Shown here piece after piece: positions 8,937-18,279 of a stretch of DNA of 64,000 bases. The notes under the pieces were generated by a model. It worked only from the letters and a program-made list of their open reading frames with translations. It searched no databases and had not been told where the DNA came from. The DNA is from Anaerotardibacter muris (lineage in GTDB: Bacteria > Actinomycetota > Coriobacteriia > Coriobacteriales > Eggerthellaceae): the NCBI RefSeq assembly GCF_943192915.1, contig NZ_CALPCD010000003.1:124001-188000 (forward strand), written 5' to 3'. The stretch's first letter is position 1; every line of letters begins with the position of its first letter. Position numbers and translations under genes: made by a program.

Positions 8937-9224
8937 ATGGCAAACAAGGACAGCATCTCCAAAGAGCGTACTGCAGAGCTCATCGCAGAGTACGGCAAGA
9001 ACGCTCAGGACTCCGGCAGCGCAGAGGTTCAGGTGGCTATCCTCACCGAGCGTATCCGCAACCTCACCGAGCATCTGAAAGAGCATCCTAAGGATCATCA
9101 CACTCGTCGCGGCTTGCTCATGTTGGTTGGTAAGCGCCGTCGTCTTTTGGTCTACATCAAGAATCGCGACATTCTCGAGTATCGTGAACTCATCAAGAAG
9201 CTCGGTATCCGCGACAACATCTAG
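8937..9224 (+). CDS. rpsO: 30S ribosomal protein S15
   Basis: Primary 16S-binding protein of the 30S platform. The protein is about 95 aa and contains the S15 core ([39 protein letters not shown], the usual 'DYL' region here read as [17 protein letters not shown]). Start at ATG 8937 follows AGAAAGGTGG at 8921-8930; an ATG at 8913 in frame is unlikely because it precedes the ribosome site. A strong terminator follows, and pnp comes next as in most bacteria. Confidence 0.97.
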   Translation: MANKDSISKERTAELIAEYGKNAQDSGSAEVQVAILTERIRNLTEHLKEHPKDHHTRRGLLMLVGKRRRLLVYIKNRDILEYRELIKKLGIRDNI

Positions 9225-9243
9225 TCTTAGTCCTAGCATCACT

Positions 9244-9266
9244 AGCCCGCGTTTCGCGGGCTTTTG
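9244..9266 (+). terminator. Rho-independent terminator of rpsO
   Basis: AGCCCGCG (9244-9251), loop TTT, CGCGGGCT (9255-9262), then a T run to 9266. The eight-pair GC-rich stem and T tail are textbook. It separates rpsO from pnp, so pnp either depends on read-through or has its own promoter. Confidence 0.9.
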
Positions 9267-9280
9267 TGTATAAGCGGTCG

Positions 9281-9323
9281 GCATCGTAGAGACGATGCTG
9301 CTCGTGTGTTCTTCCGAACACGA
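9281..9323 (+). promoter_or_regulatory. Double-hairpin leader of pnp
   Basis: Two consecutive hairpins lie between the rpsO terminator and pnp: GCATCGT/ACGATGC with loop AGAG (9281-9298), and TCGT..GTTC/GAACACGA with loop TTCC and a two-base bulge (9302-9323). pnp leaders in enterobacteria carry RNase III-cleaved hairpins for autoregulation, and an Actino-pnp RNA motif is described in Actinomycetota. Whether this is that motif is not decided here. Confidence 0.55.
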
Positions 9324-9371
9324 AGAAGCTTCATCGCAATACGGCATGAAGGAAGAAGGAAGAGAAAGAAT

Positions 9372-11531
9372 ATGAAGAAAATCACCAAGACCTTCGAACT
9401 CTACGGCAAAGAGTACTCGATCTCGACAGGCGAGCTTGCTAAGCAGGCATCTGGTGCGGTCGTTGTCACTCAGGGCGACACTACAGTGCTGGTCACTGCA
9501 GTCATCTCCGACTCTGAGAAGGACTTCGACTTCTTCCCGCTCACCGTCGACTTCATCGAGAAGATGTATGCGGTCGGTCGCATTCCTGGCGGTTACCTCA
9601 AGCGTGAGGCAAAGCCTTCTGACCACGGCATCCTCACTGCTCGTATGATCGACCGTCCGATCCGTCCTGGCTTCGCTGATGGCTTCAAGCAGGAAGTTCA
9701 CATCGTCGCAACCCCGCTCGTGCTCGATGGCGAGAATCTACCTGATACCATCTCAGTCATGGGTGCATCCGCTGCGCTCATGTGCGCGAGCGCTCCCTTC
9801 GATGGTCCAGCAGCTTGCGTACGCATCGGCCGCAATGTTGAGACTGGCGAATTCATCGTGAATCCTACCCTCGAAGAGGATGAGAATTCCGATCTGGAAC
9901 TGACCATCGCTGGTACTGCAGACTATATCTCCATGGTCGAAGCAGGCGCGAAAGAGATCTCTGAAGACGACATGTTGGCTGCTATGACCTTTGGTCAGGA
10001 AGCTATCAAAGCATTCTGCGAGCAGCAGAGCGCATTCCTTGCTGAAGTTGCTCCCGAACCCAAGGAATGGCCTGTTCATGTTGCTGATCCTTCGATCGCT
10101 GAGCGTGTTGACAAGTTCTTCGATCAGATGAGTGCAGCACTCAAGGATGCCGACAAGCATGCTCGCATGGCTAAGGTCGACGAATTGAAGGCTTCCATCA
10201 AGGAAAACGAATTCACCGAAGAAGAACGCGCTGCTTGGGGCTCCGATATCGCCGCTGCACTGAAATCACTTGAGAAGCACGCGATGCGCGCTATGGTCAT
10301 CGAGACGGGTGAACGCGCTGACGGCCGTAGCTCTACCGAGATCCGCCCGCTGCACATCGTAGCAGGCTATCTACCGCGTGTTCATGGTTCTGGTCTGTTC
10401 CAGCGCGGTCAGACCCAGGCACTTTCCGTATGTACACTCGGTATGCTCAACGAATGGCAGCGCCTTGACACCATTTGGCCCGAAGAAGGCAAGCGCTATA
10501 TGCACCAGTACAACTTCCCGCCCTATTGCACCGGTGAAGTAGGCCGCATGGGCGCTCCTAAGCGTCGCGAGATCGGTCATGGCGCGCTCGCAGAACGCGC
10601 TATCCTTCCAGTTCTTCCCGATGAGGACGAATTCCCTTATGCTATCCGCGTCGTTTCCGAGGTGCTCGAATCGAACGGCTCTTCATCCATGGCTTCTACC
10701 TGCGGTTCTACGCTCGCTCTGATGGATGCTGGTGTACCTATCAAGGCTCCCGTTGCTGGTATCGCCATGGGTCTTATCAAGGAAGGCGATGATATCGTCA
10801 TCCTCTCCGACATCCAGGGTCTTGAAGACTTCCTGGGCGACATGGACTTCAAGGTCTGCGGTACCGCTAAGGGCATCACCGCATTGCAGATGGACAACAA
10901 GGCTCGCGGTCTTTCTGTTGACATCCTTGCTCGCGCGCTCAATCAGGCTAAAGAAGGCCGTGCATTCATCATGAATGCCATGCTCGAAGCTATCGCAGAG
11001 CCACGCGCTGAACTTTCTCCCTACGCACCTCATATCGAGACCATCCATATCCCGGTCGACAAGATCCGTGACGTCATCGGTGCAGGTGGTAAGGTCATTC
11101 GTGGTCTTCAGGAAGAAACGGGTGCCACCATCGAGATCCAAGAAGACGGTACGGTCCATATCGCTTCTACCAACGCCGAAAGCGGCGACGCTGCACGCGA
11201 AGCCATCCTTGGCATCGTGAAGGTTCCCGAGGTAGGGGAGATCTACGAAGGCGAGGTTGTTGGCATCAAGGACTTCGGCGCTTTCATCCGCCTTACTCCG
11301 GGCAAGGACGGCCTGCTCCATATCTCTCGCATGGCGAATGGTCGTGTAGCTAAGGTCGAAGATGTCATGAACATCGGCGACACCGTACGCGTTGAAGTGA
11401 TCGAGGTGGGCGACAATGGCAAGATCTCACTCGACCGCTTGGACAAGCCCGACGTTAAGAGTGACGCTCCCCGTGGCGACCATAACGGCAACAAGAGCAA
11501 CGATCGCAAGCCCCGTCGCCGTCATAACTAA
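9372..11531 (+). CDS. pnp: Polyribonucleotide nucleotidyltransferase (PNPase)
   Basis: Phosphorolytic 3'-5' exoribonuclease and polymerase of mRNA turnover, 719 aa from ATG 9372. Two RNase PH domains are visible: the first with 'GDTTVLVTAV' and 'GRIPGGYLKREAKPS', the second with 'RADGRSSTEIRPL', 'FQRGQTQALSVCTLG' and 'GSSSMASTCGSTLALMDAGV'. They are followed by a KH domain (IRDVIGAGGKVIRGLQEETGA) and an S1 domain (GEVVGIKDFGAFIRLTPGKDGLLH). The start is chosen at MKKITKTFEL with AGGAAGAG upstream; an earlier in-frame ATG at 9264 lies in the rpsO terminator. The basic tail ends GDHNGNKSNDRKPRRRHN. A terminator follows. Confidence 0.98.
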   Translation: MKKITKTFELYGKEYSISTGELAKQASGAVVVTQGDTTVLVTAVISDSEKDFDFFPLTVDFIEKMYAVGRIPGGYLKREAKPSDHGILTARMIDRPIRPGFADGFKQEVHIVATPLVLDGENLPDTISVMGASAALMCASAPFDGPAACVRIGRNVETGEFIVNPTLEEDENSDLELTIAGTADYISMVEAGAKEISEDDMLAAMTFGQEAIKAFCEQQSAFLAEVAPEPKEWPVHVADPSIAERVDKFFDQMSAALKDADKHARMAKVDELKASIKENEFTEEERAAWGSDIAAALKSLEKHAMRAMVIETGERADGRSSTEIRPLHIVAGYLPRVHGSGLFQRGQTQALSVCTLGMLNEWQRLDTIWPEEGKRYMHQYNFPPYCTGEVGRMGAPKRREIGHGALAERAILPVLPDEDEFPYAIRVVSEVLESNGSSSMASTCGSTLALMDAGVPIKAPVAGIAMGLIKEGDDIVILSDIQGLEDFLGDMDFKVCGTAKGITALQMDNKARGLSVDILARALNQAKEGRAFIMNAMLEAIAEPRAELSPYAPHIETIHIPVDKIRDVIGAGGKVIRGLQEETGATIEIQEDGTVHIASTNAESGDAAREAILGIVKVPEVGEIYEGEVVGIKDFGAFIRLTPGKDGLLHISRMANGRVAKVEDVMNIGDTVRVEVIEVGDNGKISLDRLDKPDVKSDAPRGDHNGNKSNDRKPRRRHN

Positions 11532-11560
11532 GCACGAACTTCTCTAGCTTCTGCTCATCA

Positions 11561-11590
11561 AAGCCCCTTGCACGCGTCAAGGGGCTTTTT
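11561..11590 (+). terminator. Rho-independent terminator of pnp
   Basis: AAGCCCCTTG (11561-11570), seven-base loop, CAAGGGGCTT (11578-11587) and a T run to 11590. Perfect ten-base inverted repeat. Confidence 0.92.
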
Positions 11591-11700
11591 GTTGTGTTCG
11601 TCTAGTAAAACCCCTGCGCGGATCATCGTTTGTTCGTAAATGGACTAAACTAATACCATCAACTTCACACTACAGAAGTCTCCAGTGAAGGAGCAATGCA

Positions 11701-11952
11701 ATGTATAGCTTCAAAACCTCAGGCACCTGTGCACGAACCATCGACTTCGATATCGATGACGCAGGCATCATCACCGCTGTTTCATTCCAGGGCGGATGCA
11801 ATGGCAATCTTCAGGGCATCTCACGTTTGGTGGTCGGTCGCCCAGCAACCGAGGTCATCGAGACCTTGAAGGGTATCACCTGCGGGAACAAGTCGACCAG
11901 CTGTCCCGATCAGCTCTCCATCGCACTCGAAGAAGCATTGAACGCACTTTAA
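11701..11952 (+). CDS. TSCPD domain protein (TIGR03905 type)
   Basis: An 83-aa protein with the TIGR03905/TSCPD signature: GTCARTIDFDI, GGCNGNLQGISRL and STSCPDQL, giving conserved cysteines at about 10, 38, 62 and 68. The domain also occurs at the end of some class II ribonucleotide reductases; the free-standing form has no firmly known function and may bind metal or a cluster. AAGGAG lies eight bases before the ATG. It is 29 bases before dapB and is likely co-transcribed with it. Confidence 0.85.
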   Translation: MYSFKTSGTCARTIDFDIDDAGIITAVSFQGGCNGNLQGISRLVVGRPATEVIETLKGITCGNKSTSCPDQLSIALEEALNAL

Positions 11953-11981
11953 GCGTGCTCGCATCAAAAGGAAGGTTATCC

Positions 11982-12743
11982 ATGATCAACGTAGCAGTAG
12001 CAGGGTATTCAGGACGCATGGGATCGGCGGTCGTCGATGCGGTCACTGAAGCAGACGGCATGCAGGTCATCTGCGGTATCGATCCATATATGACCGATCA
12101 ACCCTTTGCGGTCTACCGAACCATCGATGAAGCCATCGAAGAATCCCAGATCGACGTGCTCGTCGATTTTACCCAGCCTGATGTAGTGGCAAAGACGCTC
12201 GAGCGCGCCCTGCCCGCGGGGGTCGATTGCGTGGTAGGCACCACTGGCATGACCAACGACACGCTCCAAGCCTTGGCTGATTCCGCTGCTGAAGGCACCT
12301 GCCTGTTCTATGCACCGAACTTCACCACAGGTGCTGTATTGATGATGGAATTCGCGAAGGCAGCAGCACCTTATTTCCCAGAAGCCGAAGTGATCGAGTT
12401 CCATCACTGCAATAAGAAGGATGCTCCGAGCGGCACCGCTATCCGCACTGCAGAGATCATCCAAGAAGCACGTGGTCGCAATAGCGAAGCACCTGGTAAG
12501 GAAACCGAGAACGCGGGCTGCGAAGGCGCTCGCGGCGCGCTCGTGGCAGGAGTTCCCGTGCATTCGGTTCGTTCGATGGGTTATGTTGCCTCTCAAGAGG
12601 TCATCTTCGGCTCGATGGGGCAGACCCTTACCATCAAGCACGATTCATGGGATCGCACCTCGTACATGCCTGGTGTCATCCTTGGTATTCGCAGCGTTGG
12701 TGAACTAAGCGGTCTTATTGTCGGTTTAGAGAACTTTATGTAA
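11982..12743 (+). CDS. dapB: 4-hydroxy-tetrahydrodipicolinate reductase
   Basis: NAD(P)H-dependent reductase of lysine/diaminopimelate synthesis, 253 aa. The nucleotide fold starts with VAVAGYSGRMG, and the catalytic block HHCNKKDAPSGTA (HHxxKxDAPSGTA) is intact near residue 143-155. The start is ATG 11982 with AAAGGAAGG upstream; the longer frame runs into the TSCPD gene. dapA lies 99 bases downstream, so the two consecutive pathway steps are clustered. Confidence 0.96.
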   Translation: MINVAVAGYSGRMGSAVVDAVTEADGMQVICGIDPYMTDQPFAVYRTIDEAIEESQIDVLVDFTQPDVVAKTLERALPAGVDCVVGTTGMTNDTLQALADSAAEGTCLFYAPNFTTGAVLMMEFAKAAAPYFPEAEVIEFHHCNKKDAPSGTAIRTAEIIQEARGRNSEAPGKETENAGCEGARGALVAGVPVHSVRSMGYVASQEVIFGSMGQTLTIKHDSWDRTSYMPGVILGIRSVGELSGLIVGLENFM

Positions 12744-12786
12744 GACCAACGGCAACTCGTGCGATAATGAGAAAAGATTTCTCAGG

Positions 12787-12826
12787 CACGTTGAGCTACA
12801 CACGTTGAATGCGGTCACAGGGCCGC
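12787..12826 (+). promoter_or_regulatory. Repeats and hairpin in dapA leader
   Basis: CACGTTGA occurs twice in direct orientation (12787-12794 and 12801-12808), followed by a six-pair hairpin GCGGTC/GGCCGC with loop ACAG (12811-12826) immediately before the dapA ribosome site TTAGGAGAAG. No lysine riboswitch fold is visible in the 99-base gap. The role is unknown; it could be an operator or chance. Confidence 0.3.
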
Positions 12827-12842
12827 GTGGTTAGGAGAAGAG

Positions 12843-13745
12843 ATGTCAGCAGCAACAGAGCCTCGTTTCGGACGCATGATCCCGGCAATGGTCACTCCTT
12901 TCGATCAGAACCTGGAACTTGACCTGAAACAAGCTCGTGCGCTCGCTCGTCGCCTGGTCGATGGGGGAGCTGATGCGCTCATCATCAATGGCACCACAGG
13001 CGAAAGCCCCACGGTCTTCTATCCTCAGAAGATGCAGCTCTTCGAAGCGGTCGTGGGCGAGATCGATGGCCAGGTTCCCGTCATCGCCAACGTTGGAGAT
13101 AATTGCACTGCTGATACGGTGGATTTCGCACGTGATGTACAGAAGCTCGGAGTCGACGGTTTCATGCTGGTGGTACCGTATTACAACAAGCCTCCTCAAG
13201 AAGGCTTGTATCAGCATTTCAAGACCATCGCGAATGCGGTCGATCTTCCCTGCATCCTTTACAATATCCCGGGTCGTTGCGTTATCAATATGACCGCTGA
13301 GACCACCCTTCGTCTTGCCAATGATGTAGAGAACATCGTGGCCATCAAGGAAGCGTCAGGTGATCTAGAACAGGTTGCCACCATCATCGAAAATGCTCCC
13401 GCAGGTTTCGATGTCTACTCAGGAGACGATGCGCTCACCTACGACATGATGAAGCTCGGTGGCGCTGGCGTTATCTCCACTATCGGCAACGTTGCACCAG
13501 CACGCATGAAAGAGATCGTCGATCTGTGTGCAGCTGGTAATTTCGAAGCTGCAGCGCAAGCTAACGAAGCGTTGATGCCACTCATGGACGAGCTGTTCAT
13601 CACCTCGAATCCCATCATGGTCAAAGAAGCGCTCAACTTGCTCGGATTCCCTGTTGGTGGCGTACGCTTGCCGCTCGTCAATGCCACACCTGAACAGTCG
13701 GCAGAATTGGAAGAAGTAATGCGCCAAGTAGGCGTATTGGAATAA
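12843..13745 (+). CDS. dapA: 4-hydroxy-tetrahydrodipicolinate synthase
   Basis: Aldolase-type enzyme condensing pyruvate and aspartate semialdehyde, 300 aa. The signatures are GTTGESPT (binding loop), YYNKPPQEG (catalytic Tyr), and AIKEASGD with the Schiff-base lysine, all in the right order of a TIM barrel. Good ribosome site TTAGGAGAAG precedes ATG 12843. It follows dapB. Confidence 0.97.
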   Translation: MSAATEPRFGRMIPAMVTPFDQNLELDLKQARALARRLVDGGADALIINGTTGESPTVFYPQKMQLFEAVVGEIDGQVPVIANVGDNCTADTVDFARDVQKLGVDGFMLVVPYYNKPPQEGLYQHFKTIANAVDLPCILYNIPGRCVINMTAETTLRLANDVENIVAIKEASGDLEQVATIIENAPAGFDVYSGDDALTYDMMKLGGAGVISTIGNVAPARMKEIVDLCAAGNFEAAAQANEALMPLMDELFITSNPIMVKEALNLLGFPVGGVRLPLVNATPEQSAELEEVMRQVGVLE

Positions 13746-13812
13746 TCGCTATCGAAAAACAAGCCCTTCATCAGCCATAAGAGGGGAGTCACTTGTTTAG
13801 AAATGAGAGGAA

Positions 13813-15648
13813 ATGGCGCAAGAGAAGACAGAATCGAAGAACCAGAAGAAACGCAACAATGAAACTGTCAAGCACGTTCAGCTTGAACGAAAGCGCCCCA
13901 AGCTTTCAAAAGTAAACGACTCTAAACAGAGCAACAACAATAACAGCAAGAAGAAGCCGCGCCGTCGTAAGCCGGCTCAGGAAAAGCGCGACCCTAAAGC
14001 AGTACTGCGCATCATTCCTTTGGGCGGTCTTGATGCTATCGGTAAGAACATGACCGTGTTCGAGTGCAAGAATGACATGGTGCTCGATGACGCAGGTCTG
14101 ATGTTCCCTGACGACGACCATCCTGGCATCGACCTTATCTTGCCCGACTATACCTATGTGCTTGAAAATGCTGACAAGCTTCGCGGCATCATCATCACGC
14201 ACGGGCACGAAGACCACACTGGCGCGTTGCCGTATCTTTTGAAGGACCTGGACCGTCAGGTGCCTATCTATGCTACCAAGCTCACGCTCGGACTTATCGA
14301 AGGCAAGCTGAAGGAACACAAGATCAAGAACGCCAAGCTTTGCGAAGTGAAGCCTGGCCAGGTCATCGATCTTGGTTGCATCAAGGCTGAATTCTTCTCG
14401 GTGAACCATTCGATCCCCGATGCGGTAGGCGTGTTCTATCGCTCTCCTGCAGGCAACGTTTTGCACATGGGCGACTTCAAGCTCGACCAGTCTCCGATCG
14501 ACGGCATCCAGACCGACTTCGCCGCCCTAGCGCGCTTCTCGAAAGAAGGCGTTGATCTGATGCTCTCTGACTCGACCAACGCTACCAACCCTAACTTCAC
14601 ACCCTCTGAGGCTGAAGTGGGCAAAGCTCTCGATACCATCATCTCGGGCGCTAAGGGTCGCGTGATCGTGGCCTCGTTCGCATCTCACATCCATCGTATG
14701 CAGCAGATCTGCGACGCGGCGGTCAAGAATGGTCGCAAGGTGGCAGTCACCGGCCGCTCCATGGTGCAGAACACTGACATCGCTCGTCGCTTGGGTTACT
14801 TGAATATCTCCGACAACGACATCATCGATGCTTATGACCTGAAAGGTATGCCACCTGATAGCTATGTGGTCATGTGCACTGGTTCGCAAGGCGAGCCGCT
14901 CTCGGCCCTTGCACGTATCGCTGGCGGCAACCATAAGACCATCTCCATCGAAGAAGGGGATACGGTCATCATCTCGGCAACGCCGGTTCCCGGTAATGAA
15001 AAGGCCGTTACTCGCGTGGTCAATTCTTTGGCGAAGATCGGTGCCGATGTGTACGATAAGTCGCGCGCTCGTGTCCATGTTTCTGGCCATGCTGGCGCCG
15101 AAGAGTTGAAATTGGTGCTCTCGATCGTACGTCCGCAGGCATTCTTGCCCGTTCATGGCGAAGCGACCCACCTGCGCGCCCATGCGAACCTTGCAAAGGA
15201 CACGGGTGTTGAAGCAGAGAATATCTATATCTTGGAAAACGGCGAATCCATCGAACTGAGCCCCCAGGGAATCAAGATCGGAGAGGCGGTACCGAGCGGC
15301 ATCGTCTTGGTAGATGGATTGAGCGTTGGAGATACCTCTGAGGCCGTGCTCCATGAGCGATCGAGCCTGGGCGCTCAAGGTGTTGCGAGCATCGCTTGCG
15401 CGATCGACCGATCGAAACATGAGCTCATCTCACCTGTTGTGGTCGAGATGCACGGCATCCCTGGCGGCGATGATCACGAGCTTGTGAAGGCTGTTCAGAA
15501 TGCAGTTTCAAGCGCGATCAAGCGGTCGCTTTCCAAGCAAGAATCCTGGAAGGAAACGAAGAAAGTGGCACGTAGTGCGCTCCTTTCGGTACTGTGGGAG
15601 CGTACGAACCAAAGACCGCTGGTCATCGTGAACATCCTTGAGCTTTAG
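13813..15648 (+). CDS. rnj: Ribonuclease J
   Basis: Metallo-beta-lactamase/beta-CASP RNase with 5'-3' exo- and endonuclease activity, 611 aa. A strongly basic, low-complexity N-terminal extension covers about residues 1-58 (many Lys, Asn, Arg). The catalytic motif HGHEDH lies near residue 130, followed by 'VNHSIPDA', 'HMGDFKLD', 'SDSTNA', the beta-CASP 'FASHIHRMQQ', and 'HVSGHA' plus 'PVHGE'. The extension is typical of actinobacterial RNase J. Together with RNase Y and PNPase in this window it forms the main RNA-decay set. Confidence 0.96.
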   Translation: MAQEKTESKNQKKRNNETVKHVQLERKRPKLSKVNDSKQSNNNNSKKKPRRRKPAQEKRDPKAVLRIIPLGGLDAIGKNMTVFECKNDMVLDDAGLMFPDDDHPGIDLILPDYTYVLENADKLRGIIITHGHEDHTGALPYLLKDLDRQVPIYATKLTLGLIEGKLKEHKIKNAKLCEVKPGQVIDLGCIKAEFFSVNHSIPDAVGVFYRSPAGNVLHMGDFKLDQSPIDGIQTDFAALARFSKEGVDLMLSDSTNATNPNFTPSEAEVGKALDTIISGAKGRVIVASFASHIHRMQQICDAAVKNGRKVAVTGRSMVQNTDIARRLGYLNISDNDIIDAYDLKGMPPDSYVVMCTGSQGEPLSALARIAGGNHKTISIEEGDTVIISATPVPGNEKAVTRVVNSLAKIGADVYDKSRARVHVSGHAGAEELKLVLSIVRPQAFLPVHGEATHLRAHANLAKDTGVEAENIYILENGESIELSPQGIKIGEAVPSGIVLVDGLSVGDTSEAVLHERSSLGAQGVASIACAIDRSKHELISPVVVEMHGIPGGDDHELVKAVQNAVSSAIKRSLSKQESWKETKKVARSALLSVLWERTNQRPLVIVNILEL

Positions 15649-15656
15649 TCTATAAT
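15629..15656 (+). promoter_or_regulatory. Possible ftsK promoter
   Basis: TGAACA (15629-15634) and a perfect TATAAT (15651-15656) with 16-base spacing, 69 bases before ftsK and overlapping the end of rnj. The -35 is only partly consensus. Confidence 0.45.
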
Positions 15657-15724
15657 TCGATGAAGAACTAGTTAACGAAGAAACCTTACACGAACGCACT
15701 CTAAACACACTAAGGAAAGGTTTT

Positions 15725-18259
15725 ATGGCGCGAACGCAAAACAATCGCACCCGTTCTACTTCCCAGAAAAGATCCAAGGGTTCTGCTCAGAAGCGCTCGA
15801 CCCAAGGTGCCATCAAGGGAAAACCTGGTAATTACAAGAAGTCCTCAGCCGCTCCGAAGCAAGAGCTGCTCGATTCTCGTACCAAGCATGACATCGTAGG
15901 TGTCGTGCTTGCGGTGTTGGCAGTCGCGCTATTCATCACGGCGCTGCTCCCTGCCGATGGCATGGTCACCTCACTGCTTGGGGTAGGGCTTCATAGTGCT
16001 TTCGGTATCGGTGCTTACATCTTGCCATTCTTCTTGCTCGCCGTGGCTATCTCTTATTTAGTGCGCTTCGATGCAGGGTTGGTGCCCGCGCGCACGGCAT
16101 TGGGTTCGCTCATCATCTTCCTTACGTTGCTCACCTTGTTCTCGACCATGATCCCGAACGCGGAATCGGATCCGAACATCGTATTCAGCCCACTCTATCT
16201 GACCAGCTTTGGCGGCTATTGCGGTGGTGCCTTTGCTTGGGTGTTCTTGCGCCTCTTCGGCTTCACCGTAACGCTGATCCTCATCATCGGGTTGTTCATC
16301 GTGGGCATCCTCATCATCGGCTTCTCGATCTCAGCCGCCTTGGAACGTATCCGTGAAGAGCGCCTCGCACGCGAAGAGCAAGAAGAGAGCGCCGAAGCTC
16401 TTTTCGCTCGCATGAATCTCGCTCATACCCAAGACCAGAATGGCCTTCCACGACGCCGCATATCGAAGAAGGCGATCGATCCGAATAAGTTACCTAATAT
16501 TGCAGATCAGATGCCTGTTCAGGCTCCCGCTGGCAAGCACGCTGCAGATCAGACCATCGTACTCGATCACGATAACGCAAAAGACGCGCAAGCGCTCACT
16601 CGTAAGCTCGGCCCGCGCAAACGCAAGCTCGATGACGCAGTAGAACCTTCGAAGAACGACCAAAAGACCATCGTGCTCGACACGGATGCGGTCAATGATG
16701 CGGTAGAGAAAGCAGCCTCTGCTCCAGCTAAGAAGAAGAGACCGAAGACTCCAACTGCAATCCCTAAGCCCATGGATGGTTTCGAGCTGCCACCGTTCGA
16801 TCTGCTCAACGTTAGCTCTGCTGCTGATGCCAAATCTGAGACCGATGCAACGCTCAAGATGGTCGCACAGAATCTCGAAGACACCCTGCACGATTTCGGC
16901 GTCGATGCCGATGTGGTCGGTTGGGTCGCTGGCCCTACGGTCACGCTCTTCAAGGTCGATCTTCCTTCAGGCGTACGCGTGAACCGTGTTTCGAACCTTA
17001 CCGACGATATCGCTCTTGCGCTCGCATCCCCTGGCGTGCGCATCTTCGCTCCGATCCCTGGCACGAACTACGTTGGTATCGAAGTACCGAATCAAGTGCG
17101 TCAAACCGTTTACCTGGGCGATGTGCTCAAGGATGCCACAGGAGGCCCGCTCGAGATAGCTATCGGTAAGGACGTAGAGGGCGAGCGCATCGTTTCTGAC
17201 CTGGCCACCATGCCACATCTACTCATCGGTGGTACCACAGGCTCTGGTAAATCGGTGGCCATCAATGGCTTCATCATGTCCATACTTATGCGCGCGACCC
17301 CTGCAGAAGTACGCTTCATCATGATCGACCCCAAACGCGTCGAGTTCACACCCTATAACGGCATCCCGCACCTGTATGTACCCGTGGTCACCGAAGCTCG
17401 TGAAGCTGCGAGCGCGCTTTCCTGGGCGGTCGCAGAGATGGAGAAGCGTCTTAAGGATTTTTCGAAGATCGGTGCGCGCAACATCGGTCAATATAACGCC
17501 AAAGCTCAAGAGTCGATCAAAGCTTACGAAAAGGATCCAGAGAACACCCAGCTGCTCGAGGAATTGCCTTATATCGTCATCATCATTGATGAGCTTGCTG
17601 ACCTCATGATGAATGTAGGCAAGGAAGTCGAATTCTCCATCTCGCGCTTGGCGCAGCTTGCTCGTGCAGCAGGTATTCACCTTATCGTAGCTACGCAGCG
17701 TCCTTCCACCAACGTGGTCACGGGCCTCATCAAAGCCAATATCACCAATCGAATCGCCTTCAACGTAGCATCGGGCATCGACTCGCGTGTTGTGCTCGAT
17801 ACCCCTGGTGCCGAGAACCTCATCGGCCTGGGTGACTTGCTGCTTTCCAAGCCTGAACTGGCAAAACCACAGCGCATCCAAGGCTGCTTCGTCTCCGAAG
17901 ACGAGATCACAGCAGTAGTCGAACACCTCAAAGAACAGGGTGAACCCGAATACCACCATGACATCCTGAAGACCAATCTCATCACCTTGGGCGACACTGC
18001 ACCTGATGGAAGTGGCGGAAGTGCTGGGGGAGAAGACCCCTTGTTCTGGGATGCTGCCGAGATCGTGTGCTCATCGGGCATGGGCTCCACTTCCAACCTT
18101 CAACGACGTTTGAGCGTTGGTTATTCCCGTGCAGGTCGTATAATGGATTTACTCGAAGCAAAAGGAATCGTTGGTCCGCCCAATGGCTCCAAACCTCGTG
18201 AAGTGCTCGTCGATCCGGTCGAACTCGAATCGCTCCGCGCTCTTGAGGAAAATGACTAA
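15725..18259 (+). CDS. ftsK: DNA translocase FtsK/SpoIIIE
   Basis: Septum-located hexameric motor that pumps chromosome ends into daughter cells, 844 aa. A basic N-terminus is followed by four membrane helices (about residues 55-200), a charged linker, the alpha-beta motor with Walker A GGTTGSGKS (Gly503-Ser510) and Walker B YIVIIIDELADL, and a C-terminal gamma winged helix (TSNLQRRLSVGYSRAGRIMDLLEAKGIVGPP) that reads KOPS/SRS-type sequences. It precedes a RodZ-like gene by 20 bases. Confidence 0.97.
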   Translation: MARTQNNRTRSTSQKRSKGSAQKRSTQGAIKGKPGNYKKSSAAPKQELLDSRTKHDIVGVVLAVLAVALFITALLPADGMVTSLLGVGLHSAFGIGAYILPFFLLAVAISYLVRFDAGLVPARTALGSLIIFLTLLTLFSTMIPNAESDPNIVFSPLYLTSFGGYCGGAFAWVFLRLFGFTVTLILIIGLFIVGILIIGFSISAALERIREERLAREEQEESAEALFARMNLAHTQDQNGLPRRRISKKAIDPNKLPNIADQMPVQAPAGKHAADQTIVLDHDNAKDAQALTRKLGPRKRKLDDAVEPSKNDQKTIVLDTDAVNDAVEKAASAPAKKKRPKTPTAIPKPMDGFELPPFDLLNVSSAADAKSETDATLKMVAQNLEDTLHDFGVDADVVGWVAGPTVTLFKVDLPSGVRVNRVSNLTDDIALALASPGVRIFAPIPGTNYVGIEVPNQVRQTVYLGDVLKDATGGPLEIAIGKDVEGERIVSDLATMPHLLIGGTTGSGKSVAINGFIMSILMRATPAEVRFIMIDPKRVEFTPYNGIPHLYVPVVTEAREAASALSWAVAEMEKRLKDFSKIGARNIGQYNAKAQESIKAYEKDPENTQLLEELPYIVIIIDELADLMMNVGKEVEFSISRLAQLARAAGIHLIVATQRPSTNVVTGLIKANITNRIAFNVASGIDSRVVLDTPGAENLIGLGDLLLSKPELAKPQRIQGCFVSEDEITAVVEHLKEQGEPEYHHDILKTNLITLGDTAPDGSGGSAGGEDPLFWDAAEIVCSSGMGSTSNLQRRLSVGYSRAGRIMDLLEAKGIVGPPNGSKPREVLVDPVELESLRALEEND

Positions 18260-18279
18260 CACTACCTGGAGGGTCATCT

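Noticed and set aside
8784..9701. Long open frame on the minus strand across rpsO and the start of pnp
   Set aside because: It lies antisense to two certain genes, its protein resembles no family I know, and it is explained by the codon pattern of the plus-strand genes.
12744..12842. Lysine riboswitch upstream of dapA
   Set aside because: The gap is only 99 bases and has none of the conserved junction sequences of the lysine aptamer.
14527..15420. 297-codon minus-strand frame opposite RNase J
   Set aside because: Antisense shadow of a conserved gene, no ribosome site, no family features.
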